The position numbers were made by a program, and so were the translations under genes. This document shows, piece by piece, positions 1 to 6,179 of a stretch of DNA of 6,913 bases. The notes beneath the pieces are model-generated. The model was not told where the DNA came from and did not search any database. It worked only from the letters and a program-made list of their open reading frames with translations. Every line of letters begins with the position of its first letter. The stretch's first letter is position 1. Source of the stretch: Pseudomonadota bacterium (lineage in GTDB: Bacteria > Desulfobacterota > DSM-4660 > Desulfatiglandales > B25-G16); assembly GCA_030633645.1 (NCBI GenBank), contig DAOVRY010000034.1, forward strand, positions 1-6,913, given 5' to 3'.

Positions 1-61
1 AAGATACCCATACCTTGCAATAAGCATAAAAATCAATAGGTTAGGTTTCACTATGATGTGA
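1..61 (-). repeat. 61-bp inverted repeat, left copy
   Basis: This segment is the reverse complement of 6751-6811 with 56 of 61 positions matching. The mismatches fall at positions 15, 21, 26, 40 and 57, with no gaps. Position n pairs with position 6812 minus n. Similarity stops at about position 61 on the inner side; the outer side cannot be judged because the window starts at base 1. The copy lies about 170 bp downstream of the mogA stop, in the same orientation relative to its upstream operon as the right copy has to rfbC. It could be the end of a dispersed repeat family, a transposon-derived fragment or a shared 3' element. No transposase is visible. Confidence 0.85.
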
Positions 62-232
62 GCATGTCCTAAAGGCGAGTTTTGACATCTCCTGGAGGGA
101 GCCTTAGATTTGTCAAAAAAAGTTTTAGACCTAGTGAAAAGGGATTTCCGTTTAGGTATCAAGTGCGGAAACTTGGTAGGAGGGGCAGCAGTCAATTACC
201 CCTGTTTTTGATAACCGGATAGTCAGGGAAAT
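62..232. other. Non-coding region downstream of mogA with hairpins
   Basis: This is the stretch between the left repeat and the mogA stop. It has two visible dyads. An 8-bp perfect stem pairs TTTTGACA (80-87) with TGTCAAAA (111-118). A 6-bp stem pairs TTTCCG (145-150) with CGGAAA (166-171). Neither is followed by a T-run in the direction of mogA transcription, so I cannot name a terminator for the fusA-mogA operon. The hairpins could stabilise the 3' end of the transcript or belong to the neighbouring repeat. Confidence 0.4.
80..118. repeat. Palindrome TTTTGACA/TGTCAAAA
   Basis: Perfect 8-bp arms at 80-87 and 111-118 enclose a 23-nt loop. A short extension of the stem (TCT 88-90 with AGA 106-108) is possible with a 2-nt bulge. 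The plus strand continues into an A-run at 115-121, so read on the minus strand there is a T-run before the stem rather than after it. That argues against a standard terminator for mogA. Confidence 0.5.
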
Positions 233-718
233 CTAAGTGCAATCGCTCGGATCGCCACCAATTTTAGCAAGCCCATGACTCAGGGCTGGCAAGATAACAG
301 ACAGGTTTTCCCTTGCACCATCAGGACTTCCGGGTAAATTTATTATGAGACTGCTTCCCCTGACCCCGACAATTGCCCGGGAAAGCATAGCATGAGGGGT
401 TTTTTTCAGGCTCACAGCCCTCATGGCCTCGGCCATACCAGGTACCTGATATTTGATTACCCTGAGCATAGCCTCAGGAGTCACATCACTTGGGCTGACC
501 CCGGTTCCCCCGGTCGTCACAATGAGTCTGAGCCCATCTTTATCAACCCAGGTAATCAAACGCTCTGCAATCTTTTCCTGGTCATCAGGGACAATAGCCT
601 GTTTTTCAACAGGGTACCCGGCCTTGGTTAGCAAATCAGCAACCACAGCGCCAGATTCATTCTTTCTCTGCCCCCTCGATCCTTTATCACTAATAGTTAA
701 TACCCCAGCCCTTATCAT
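233..718 (-). CDS. mogA: MogA/MoaB family molybdopterin adenylyltransferase
   Basis: The 161-residue protein is a single MoCF-binding domain. Family knowledge: MogA uses ATP to adenylylate molybdopterin in the cytosol before molybdenum insertion; MoaB proteins of similar size do the same in many bacteria and archaea. Visible motifs are the N-terminal LTISDKGSRG (residues 7-16), the nucleotide and pterin loop TTGGTG (68-73) followed by SPSDVTPE (75-82), and NLPGSP (127-132). The length is normal for a stand-alone MogA/MoaB rather than a MoeA fusion. I chose the ATG at 718; a TTG at 721 is in frame and would add one residue. The AGAGG at 733-729 overlaps the stop of the upstream EF-G gene, so the two are probably cotranscribed. 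In an anaerobe the cofactor could serve formate dehydrogenase or other molybdenum or tungsten enzymes (inference). MogA versus MoaB cannot be settled by eye. Confidence 0.93.
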   Translation of the reverse strand: MIRAGVLTISDKGSRGQRKNESGAVVADLLTKAGYPVEKQAIVPDDQEKIAERLITWVDKDGLRLIVTTGGTGVSPSDVTPEAMLRVIKYQVPGMAEAMRAVSLKKTPHAMLSRAIVGVRGSSLIINLPGSPDGARENLSVILPALSHGLAKIGGDPSDCT

Positions 719-728
719 CAATCGGCTA

Positions 729-733
729 CCTCT
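729..733 (-). promoter_or_regulatory. Ribosome binding site of mogA overlapping the EF-G stop
   Basis: AGAGG on the minus strand (733-729) overlaps the TAG stop of the EF-G gene (734-732). It lies 10 nt from the ATG at 718 and 7 nt from the alternative TTG at 721. Spacing slightly favours TTG, while codon preference favours ATG. The overlap suggests translational coupling. Confidence 0.55.
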
Positions 734-2813
734 AGCTTGTTTCTCCTTTAGATGCGGCTATTATCTTCTCTGCTAGTTGTACCGGAACCTCTTCATAGTG
801 TGAATGCTCCATCTGGAAACTGCCCCTGCCACCAGTTATTGATGTTAGATCAAAGGAATATCTCAAAACCTCAGCAAGAGGTACCTCAGCCTTTATGATC
901 TGGTGCTTCCCATCGGTATCCATGCCCAGGACCTTACCCCTCCTGCCGTTAATATCACCTATGACGTCTCCCATGACATCTTCCGGGACTCTAATTTCCA
1001 TGCTCATAATCGGTTCAAGAAGAATAGGAGTAGCCTCCCGAACAGCCTTTTTGAAACACATGGAGGCAGCAATCTTAAAGGCCATCTCAGAAGAGTCGAC
1101 CTCATGGGATTTTCCATCATAAAAACGGATCTTTAAGTCCACAACAGGGTGTCCTGCCAGAACACCACTCCTCATAGCCTCCACTATTCCCTTCTCAACG
1201 GCTGGGACAAAATTCCTGGGCACATTCATACCACTCAATGCCTCTTCAAACACAAACCCTTCCCCCCTTTCCAAAGGGAAAATATCAAAATGTACCTCCG
1301 CAAACTGACCCCGCCCCCCGGTCTGTTTTTTATGTCGGTAGACTATTTTTTCCTTGGCACCCCTAACCGTCTCCCTGTAAGGAACCTTTGGGGTCTTCAG
1401 ATTGATTTCCACACCAAATTTCCTCTTTAATTTATCCCTTGTATTCTCCAGGTGAATCTGACCTGTTCCTGACAGGATAATCTCTGAGGTTGATTGATCT
1501 CTATCCACTCTAAGGGTAGGGTCTTCCTCCATCAACTTGGCCAGAGAAGAGTATACCTTGTCCTCATTCTCCTTTTCAGTGGCTTCTATGGCGAAAGAAA
1601 TGGTTGGCGAAAATGGCTGAGCTGGATCAAACACGACTGGATTATCCCCAATGCAAAAGGTATCACCTGTTGCGGTCTCCTTGAGCTTGGCTACAGCTGC
1701 TATATCGCCGGCACCAGCTGTTTTGATTGGTGTTTGCTTTTTGCCTTCAATTGATAACAACTGGCCCAATCTTTCTTTTACCCCTTTTGTTGAATTAAAG
1801 ACCGTAGATTCTGAGTCGATCTTTCCAGACATAACCTTAATCAGATTGAGTCTGCCAGCAAAAGGGTCTGCCAGAGTCTTGAAAACGAGAGCTGAAAAAG
1901 GGGCATCATCAACGGCATCAAATTCCACGTTTTCATCACTGTGAATCTTATGCCCTTTAACCTTTCCTCTCTCACTCGGAAAAGGCAAGACCTGGTCAAT
2001 AATGTCCAAGAGGTATTTTATGCCGATATTAAGGAGAGCAGATCCAGGAATAACTGGCACAACCATGCCGGATTTCACACCCTCTATAAAGATTTCTTCT
2101 ATCTCTTTCGGGGTGATTTCTTGTCCATCAAGATATTTTTCCATAACATCATCATTGACCTCGACGATATTTTCCATCATTTTCTCACGCCATGTATCCA
2201 CTGTCTCGGCCATCGGACCTGGGATATCACCATCCTTGGACGAACCGCTCCCATCATTCTTGTAAAGATGGGCCTGTAGCGTAATCAAGCTTACCAGGCC
2301 ATTAAAATCACTCTCTACTCCAATTGGGAGATAAATGGGTGTCACATTTATAGAGAATACATCCTCTATTTCCTTTAAAATCTTATAGAAATCAGCCCGT
2401 TCCCGGTCCAGTTTGTTGATAAAGATCACCCGAGGCAAACTATATTCCTCGGCAAATCCCCAGACCTTTTCGGTGCCCACTTTGATGCCGTCAACAGCAT
2501 CAACAACAACAACAGTCCCTTCGGCCGCCTGGAGACATATCTTGGTATCGGAAATGAAATCATTTTCTCCCGGTGTATCTATCAAGTTGAACCTCGCGTT
2601 TTTCCAATTGTAGGGGTGGAAGGCTGTGCCCAGGGTAACCTTTCTCTTTATCTCTTCCGGTTCAAAGTCCATGGTCGAGGTACCATCATCTACCCTTCCC
2701 AATCGGTTTACCGATTTAGTACTATACAGTATGGCCTCTGCCAGTGATGTCTTTCCACATCCACTATGCCCTACCAAAGCCACATTTCTAATTTGATCTA
2801 CTTTTTTTGTCAT
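732..2813 (-). CDS. fusA: Elongation factor G-like translational GTPase (EF-G2-like)
   Basis: The 693-residue protein has full EF-G length and domain order. The GTPase domain shows a P-loop GHSGCGKT (15-22), switch I with KVT (58-60), DTPGENDF (79-86), NKLD (133-136) and GSA (about 257). The ribosome-facing domain IV contains TGGRGQF (about residue 500). The C-terminal domain starts around LEPIMSMEIRVPEDVMG (about residue 598). Classical EF-G has AHIDAGKTT and DTPGHVDF. This P-loop and the Glu at position 83, in place of the catalytic His, place it in the divergent EF-G-like (EF-G2) group, so it may be a paralogue with a slower or specialised GTPase rather than the main translocase. Start: ATG at 2813 with AAGAGG at 2824-2819, 5 nt upstream. 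It is the first gene of a probable operon with mogA, and an insertion-like element lies just upstream of its ribosome binding site. Classical fusA is usually in the str ribosomal operon; here no ribosomal genes are near, which also fits a paralogue. Confidence 0.95.
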   Translation of the reverse strand: MTKKVDQIRNVALVGHSGCGKTSLAEAILYSTKSVNRLGRVDDGTSTMDFEPEEIKRKVTLGTAFHPYNWKNARFNLIDTPGENDFISDTKICLQAAEGTVVVVDAVDGIKVGTEKVWGFAEEYSLPRVIFINKLDRERADFYKILKEIEDVFSINVTPIYLPIGVESDFNGLVSLITLQAHLYKNDGSGSSKDGDIPGPMAETVDTWREKMMENIVEVNDDVMEKYLDGQEITPKEIEEIFIEGVKSGMVVPVIPGSALLNIGIKYLLDIIDQVLPFPSERGKVKGHKIHSDENVEFDAVDDAPFSALVFKTLADPFAGRLNLIKVMSGKIDSESTVFNSTKGVKERLGQLLSIEGKKQTPIKTAGAGDIAAVAKLKETATGDTFCIGDNPVVFDPAQPFSPTISFAIEATEKENEDKVYSSLAKLMEEDPTLRVDRDQSTSEIILSGTGQIHLENTRDKLKRKFGVEINLKTPKVPYRETVRGAKEKIVYRHKKQTGGRGQFAEVHFDIFPLERGEGFVFEEALSGMNVPRNFVPAVEKGIVEAMRSGVLAGHPVVDLKIRFYDGKSHEVDSSEMAFKIAASMCFKKAVREATPILLEPIMSMEIRVPEDVMGDVIGDINGRRGKVLGMDTDGKHQIIKAEVPLAEVLRYSFDLTSITGGRGSFQMEHSHYEEVPVQLAEKIIAASKGETS

Positions 2814-2824
2814 ATGATCCTCTT

Positions 2825-2833
2825 GATTATTTA
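2825..2833. repeat. Target-site duplication, left copy
   Basis: GATTATTTA here is repeated in the same orientation at 3181-3189; with the following G the match is 10 bp. The pair directly brackets the terminal inverted repeats of the 347-bp element, as expected for a duplication made on insertion. It sits immediately upstream of the EF-G ribosome binding site. Confidence 0.7.
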
Positions 2834-2911
2834 GTAACGTTCAAAAGTGTTGCCATGAATCATAGTGAGGGGCCCTCCACGTTCTAAAGGAGGTCATGCC
2901 TGTTTTTAAAG

Positions 2912-2952
2912 GCCTGCCCGCCATCGCTCTCGCTCAGGCGAGGCGGGCGGGC
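2912..2952. repeat. GC-rich short palindromic repeat
   Basis: An 11-bp stem with one G-T position pairs 2912-2922 with 2942-2952 (core GCCCGCC/GGCGGGC). It is extended by TCGC (2924-2927) with GCGA (2938-2941) across a 1-nt bulge. Its composition is far more GC-rich than the surrounding DNA, and it lies only on the left half of the 347-bp element without a counterpart on the right. This suggests a separate small dispersed palindrome inserted into, or captured by, the element. It would form a very stable hairpin in RNA from either strand. Confidence 0.7.
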
Positions 2953-2985
2953 GATATCTCAAAAAAAATTCCACCGGGTCTTGCA

Positions 2986-3066
2986 GTGGCCAAATATGTG
3001 GGGTTTACACCTCGGAAGCCCTGGGAGTCTCTGTCTGGTTCATCTAAACCCCACATATTTGACCAC
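2986..3066. repeat. 22-bp inverted repeat inside the MITE-like element
   Basis: The arms 2986-3007 and 3045-3066 are complementary at 21 of 22 positions and enclose a 37-nt loop. The shared core reads AAATATGTGGGGTTTA on the left arm. The structure lies near the centre of the element and would form a strong hairpin in any transcript across it, including one reading toward the EF-G gene. Confidence 0.8.
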
Positions 3067-3180
3067 ATCCCTTGACCCTTATAGATAGCGCCTTGAGAAA
3101 ATTGGCATGACCTCATAGAGGTGACTATGTACAGGTTCTCTAACCAATATATCCTTGAGTTAACACTTTTGAACGATACA

Positions 3181-3189
3181 GATTATTTA
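3181..3189. repeat. Target-site duplication, right copy
   Basis: GATTATTTA matches 2825-2833 exactly in direct orientation, and the G at 3190 extends the match to 10 bp. It abuts the right terminal inverted repeat of the element. Confidence 0.7.
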
Positions 3190-3261
3190 GGTACAGTAAC
3201 CACCTAAGATCTAGCCGTAAACAAGACCCACAGCAAGGGACACTGAGAATGAGTGATACTT

Positions 3262-3289
3262 AACTTACCCTAATAGGGAAAAATGTCAA
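3262..3289 (-). promoter_or_regulatory. Possible minus-strand promoter toward the EF-G gene
   Basis: On the minus strand a consensus TTGACA (3289-3284) is followed after 16 nt by TAAGTT (3267-3262), a poor -10 box with 3 of 6 consensus bases. If real, it would drive fusA-mogA through the inserted element, giving a leader of more than 400 nt. It may be the original promoter of the gene, or a chance match. Confidence 0.25.
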
Positions 3290-3336
3290 GACAAGAATAA
3301 GGGAAGGCATAAACGGTAGCCTATCAATCTCCGTCG

Positions 3337-3365
3337 TTGACAGTGTACGCCTCATTGTTTAAAAT
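3337..3365 (+). promoter_or_regulatory. Sigma-70-type promoter of the cooC-rfb operon
   Basis: A perfect -35 box TTGACA (3337-3342), a 17-nt spacer and a -10 box TAAAAT (3360-3365, 5 of 6 consensus bases) lie on the coding strand. Transcription would start near 3372, giving a leader of about 50 nt before the cooC GTG. This is the best housekeeping promoter in the window and fits a constitutively transcribed operon unless the adjacent dyad is an operator. Confidence 0.75.
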
Positions 3366-3375
3366 GGAGCTCATT

Positions 3376-3401
3376 CTGTGGAAGGCTAACTTGTTCCACA
3401 G
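3376..3401 (+). promoter_or_regulatory. 8-bp dyad in the cooC leader
   Basis: CTGTGGAA (3376-3383) and TTCCACAG (3394-3401) form a perfect dyad with a 10-nt centre. It starts a few bases after the predicted transcription start and ends 6 nt before the AGGAG ribosome binding site (3408-3412). It could be an operator bound by a dimeric repressor or an mRNA hairpin affecting translation or stability. No regulator gene is present in the window to suggest which. Confidence 0.55.
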
Positions 3402-3422
3402 TAAGAAAGGAGCAGTACAACA

Positions 3423-4181
3423 GTGCCCTACACAATAGCCATGGCCGGAAAAGGAGGAACAGGTAAAACCACCCTTGCTGGATTCTTGATCAAATATTTG
3501 GTCCAAAAGGGGAAAATCCCCGTATTGGCAGTTGATGCTGATTCAAACACAAACCTCAATGAGGTACTGGGTATTGCCTTACATGAAACACTAGGCACCA
3601 GTCGACAACAAATGAAAGACGGTATTGTCAAACAGGGGATGACCAAACAGATGTTTATGGAGATAAAGCTAGCAGAAGCAGTGGTTGAAGGGGAAGGGTT
3701 CGACCTTGTTGCCATGGGAAGGCCGGAAGGCCCTGGATGTTACTGCGCTGCCAACAACCTGTTGACTATGTATTTGGGAGAGCTGATAGATAATTATCCT
3801 TACATGGTTATGGATAATGAAGCCGGCATGGAACATATAAGCCGGTTGACAACAAACAATGTTAACCTTCTTCTCGTGGTTTCTGATGCCTCCATACGGG
3901 GGGTTGAAACTGCCGGCCGGATTAACTCTTTAGTAGATGAATTGAAGGTAAGGGCAGAGAAAAGGTTTTTGATAATCAATCAGGCACGGGAGGGTATAAC
4001 TGATTCCTTGCAAACGGCAATTCATGAACACAGGTTGAATCTGGCTGGCAGCATTCCAAAAGATGATCTCCTTTACGACTTTGACATGGCTGGTAATCCT
4101 ACCGTTACTTTGCCAGATGATAATCCGGCCCTTTCCGCTGCCTTTACTATTTTCGATGAAATAATCGAGGATAATGAGTAG
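3423..4181 (+). CDS. cooC: CooC-type carbon monoxide dehydrogenase nickel-insertion ATPase
   Basis: The 252-residue protein is a MinD/SIMIBI-class P-loop ATPase. Family knowledge: CooC binds Ni(II) as a dimer and uses ATP to help insert nickel into the C-cluster of anaerobic CO dehydrogenase; relatives such as AcsF serve acetyl-CoA synthase. Visible signatures are the deviant Walker A GKGGTGKTT (9-17) with its extra Lys10, the VDADSNTN segment (37-44), the nickel-binding CxC in GPGCYCAANN (103-112, Cys106 and Cys108), and the Walker B region MDNEAGMEH (130-138). The length is typical. Start: GTG at 3423 with AGGAG 10 nt upstream; the next in-frame Met (residue 7) lies too close to the Walker A loop. 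No CO dehydrogenase subunit is in the window, so the partner is encoded elsewhere. The gene abuts rfbB with no spacing, so it is the first gene of a four-gene operon. It is intact, with no missing key residue. Confidence 0.94.
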   Translation: MPYTIAMAGKGGTGKTTLAGFLIKYLVQKGKIPVLAVDADSNTNLNEVLGIALHETLGTSRQQMKDGIVKQGMTKQMFMEIKLAEAVVEGEGFDLVAMGRPEGPGCYCAANNLLTMYLGELIDNYPYMVMDNEAGMEHISRLTTNNVNLLLVVSDASIRGVETAGRINSLVDELKVRAEKRFLIINQAREGITDSLQTAIHEHRLNLAGSIPKDDLLYDFDMAGNPTVTLPDDNPALSAAFTIFDEIIEDNE

Positions 4182-5252
4182 ATGGAAGCAATGACAACGA
4201 TATTGGTAACTGGTGGATGTGGTTTCATTGGCAGTAATTTTATTAGGCACGTTCTCAGAAATCGCACCGAAACTCAGATTGTAAACCTCGATAAGCTTAC
4301 CTACGCTGGAAACCTCGCCAATCTATCCGGCGTGGTGAGGGAATATGCACCACCACGTTACCGATTTATAAAAGGTGATATCCGTGATAAACAGATCGTC
4401 GAGGATATCTTTAGGGAATCTGCTATTGATTGGGTCGTAAATTTTGCCGCTGAATCCCATGTGGACAGAAGCATAGTTGAACCGGCTGAATTCCTGAATA
4501 CAAACATCCTTGGAACCTTTACGCTCCTTGAGACGGCAAAAAAATATTGGTTTGATCATGCTTCAGAGGTGACCAAGAAGCGCTTTGTTCAAATCTCCAC
4601 TGATGAGGTATATGGATCGCTCAACGATAGCGGCCTGTTCACAGAAACAACTCCCTATGATCCATCCAGCCCTTATTCAGCAAGCAAGGCAGCCTCTGAT
4701 CATCTTGTGAATGCCTTTCACAGAACGTACTCTTTACCAACGATTATCACGAATTCTTCCAATAACTATGGCCCTTATCAGTTTCCTGAAAAGCTGATTC
4801 CCCTGATCATCAGCAATGCCACAAAAGGAAAAATGCTCCCTGTATACGGCGACGGAAAAAACGTGAGGGACTGGCTCTATGTCGATGACCACTGTTCGGC
4901 CATCTTGGCCACACTCGAAAGAGGGCTGCTCGGTGAAAGATATAACATCGGTGCGAATTGCGAAAAACAAAATATAGACATTGTTACTACGATCTGTGAC
5001 TATCTCGACAAAAGACTTGGTTTGATCAATGCTAAACCAAGGAAAGAGCTGATAGAATATGTCCCTGACAGGCTTGGCCATGATCGAAGATATGCAATTG
5101 ATGCCTCCAAAATAAGAGATGAGGTCCACTGGGCGCCTTCGGTTGCCTTTGAGCAGGGTATAGCAGAGACTATTGAGTGGTATCTGGATAACAGGGCTTG
5201 GGTAGAAGATATTGAAACAGGGCGATACCGAGAACATTATAGGGATGAGTAA
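4182..5252 (+). CDS. rfbB: dTDP-glucose 4,6-dehydratase
   Basis: RfbB (RmlB) is a cytosolic NAD-dependent enzyme that removes water from dTDP-glucose to give dTDP-4-dehydro-6-deoxyglucose, the second step of dTDP-rhamnose synthesis. The 356 residues match the usual length of the short-chain dehydrogenase/reductase extended family. Visible are the NAD-binding TGGCGFIGSN (10-19), the LDKLTYAGN segment (36-44), AAESHVDRS (89-97), the catalytic STDEVYG (139-145, Asp141 and Glu142), and YSASK (165-169, Tyr165 and Lys169). The ATG directly follows the cooC stop, with GAGG at 4167-4170, 11 nt upstream. A second ATG at 4191 (residue 4) is an alternative start. Tight packing on both sides indicates cotranscription with cooC and rfbA. 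Confidence 0.97.
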   Translation: MEAMTTILVTGGCGFIGSNFIRHVLRNRTETQIVNLDKLTYAGNLANLSGVVREYAPPRYRFIKGDIRDKQIVEDIFRESAIDWVVNFAAESHVDRSIVEPAEFLNTNILGTFTLLETAKKYWFDHASEVTKKRFVQISTDEVYGSLNDSGLFTETTPYDPSSPYSASKAASDHLVNAFHRTYSLPTIITNSSNNYGPYQFPEKLIPLIISNATKGKMLPVYGDGKNVRDWLYVDDHCSAILATLERGLLGERYNIGANCEKQNIDIVTTICDYLDKRLGLINAKPRKELIEYVPDRLGHDRRYAIDASKIRDEVHWAPSVAFEQGIAETIEWYLDNRAWVEDIETGRYREHYRDE

Positions 5253-6179
5253 ATGACAAAGAAAACTACGAAAGGAATTATCTTAGCAGGCGGCTCTGGC
5301 TCTCGTCTGTACCCTATCACTATATCGGTGAGCAAGCAACTGCTTCCCGTCTGCGATAAGCCGATGATCTACTATCCACTCTCTGTCCTGATGCTTGCAG
5401 GCATCAAAGAGATATTAATCATCTCTACTCCCCAAGATATTCCAAACTTCAGGACCTTATTAGGTGATGGGCAGCAGCTTGGTCTCTCTTTCACTTACGC
5501 AGTACAGCCAAGACCGGAGGGATTGGCTCAGGCCTTTATTATAGGAAAAGAATTTGTTGGTGATCATCCTTCCTGTCTCATCCTCGGGGACAACATCTTT
5601 TATGGACACGGCTTTTTAGATTCTCTGAGGAGAGCGGCAAACAATGAAAAAGGTGCCACCATATTTGGTTATTGGGTACGCGAGCCCGAAAGATATGGGG
5701 TTGTCGAGTTTGACGCAACGGGAAAGGCCATGAGCATTGAGGAAAAGCCAAAAATCCCGAAGTCAAACTACGCTGTAACTGGCCTTTACTTCTATGATAA
5801 TCAGGTTTGCTCTATTGCCTCTGAACTCACGTCATCCAAGAGAGGGGAGCTTGAAATCACTGATGTGAATATGACCTATCTGAGAAATAACCAATTGAAG
5901 GTTGAAACCTTAGGCCGAGGTATTGCATGGCTCGACACAGGCACCTATGAATCCATGATACAGGCTATTAACTTCATCCATGCTATCGAACAGCGACAGG
6001 GACTAAAGACCGCGTGCCTTGAAGAGATTGCCTACCGAATGGGATACATATCAGCGGATCAGCTAGAGATCCTTGCCATGCGTATGAAAGAAAGCTCCTA
6101 TGGCCAATACCTTTTGGAGATATTAGACGAAAAACCGGGAAGCACAAGGGCTCCGGGGAGCCATACAAATGATCTTTAG
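5253..6179 (+). CDS. rfbA: Glucose-1-phosphate thymidylyltransferase
   Basis: RfbA (RmlA) joins glucose-1-phosphate and dTTP to give dTDP-glucose and pyrophosphate, the first step of the pathway and usually feedback-inhibited by dTDP-rhamnose. Visible are the nucleotidyltransferase signature [13 protein letters not shown] (11-23) with SKQLLP (27-32) and DKPMIYYPL (35-43), [10 protein letters not shown] (85-94), the metal-binding GDN (112-114), EEKP (163-166) and WLDTGT (226-231). At 308 residues it is slightly longer than many homologues; the extra tail (about the last 17 residues) overlaps the rfbC ribosome binding site and start and may be dispensable. The ATG abuts the rfbB stop, with AGGG at 5241-5244 as its ribosome binding site 8 nt upstream. 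Confidence 0.97.
   Translation: MTKKTTKGIILAGGSGSRLYPITISVSKQLLPVCDKPMIYYPLSVLMLAGIKEILIISTPQDIPNFRTLLGDGQQLGLSFTYAVQPRPEGLAQAFIIGKEFVGDHPSCLILGDNIFYGHGFLDSLRRAANNEKGATIFGYWVREPERYGVVEFDATGKAMSIEEKPKIPKSNYAVTGLYFYDNQVCSIASELTSSKRGELEITDVNMTYLRNNQLKVETLGRGIAWLDTGTYESMIQAINFIHAIEQRQGLKTACLEEIAYRMGYISADQLEILAMRMKESSYGQYLLEILDEKPGSTRAPGSHTNDL

Larger units (their letters stand above)
1..195 (-). other. Open frame through the left repeat, doubtful coding
   Basis: On the minus strand a frame stays open for 65 codons, from just after a TAA at 198-196 to the edge of the window. It contains a stretch reading HIIVKPNLLIF. The same frame is open across the right repeat copy, reading HVIVKPNLLIF. Against coding, the only early start is a TTG at 195-193 with AGGGG just 3 nt ahead. 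There is no ATG before the repeat. The five repeat mismatches are not concentrated at third codon positions. It may be the remnant of a repeat-borne gene or a chance open frame. I do not recognise the product. Confidence 0.2.
2834..3180. mobile_element. MITE-like non-autonomous element, 347 bp
   Basis: The ends are inverted repeats: 2834-2851 (GTAACGTTCAAAAGTGTT) and 3162-3179, whose reverse complement differs at one of 18 positions. The inner 14 bp are perfect. The element is flanked by the 9-10 bp direct repeat GATTATTTA(G). Inside are more nested inverted pairs: an 11-bp perfect pair at 2890-2900 and 3104-3114, and a 22-bp pair at 2986-3007 and 3045-3066. The whole could therefore fold into a long imperfect hairpin. 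No transposase is encoded; the only sizeable open frame (60 codons, minus strand) spans palindromic sequence and looks accidental. The size, terminal repeats and target duplication match a miniature inverted-repeat element mobilised in trans. The 9-10 bp duplication is compatible with several IS families, and I cannot assign one. It separates the EF-G gene from its original upstream DNA. Confidence 0.72.

Noticed and set aside
182..210. AGGGG/CCCCT hairpin followed by GTTTTTG on the plus strand
   Set aside because: A 5-bp stem with a long loop, and no plus-strand gene ends there, so a terminator is not supported.
2961..2989. Terminator or attenuator ahead of EF-G on the minus strand (CCAC/GTGG stem then T8)
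   Set aside because: The stem is only 4 bp with an 11-nt loop, too weak for a terminator; the T-run may be incidental.
2934..3116. 60-codon minus-strand open frame inside the MITE-like element
   Set aside because: It runs across the two hairpins, has no recognisable domain or clear ribosome binding site, and its content follows the palindromes, so it looks accidental.
3187..3207. TTAGGT/ACCTAA dyad beside the right target duplication
   Set aside because: Only 6 bp per arm, partly made of the duplicated target sequence; not distinguishable from chance.
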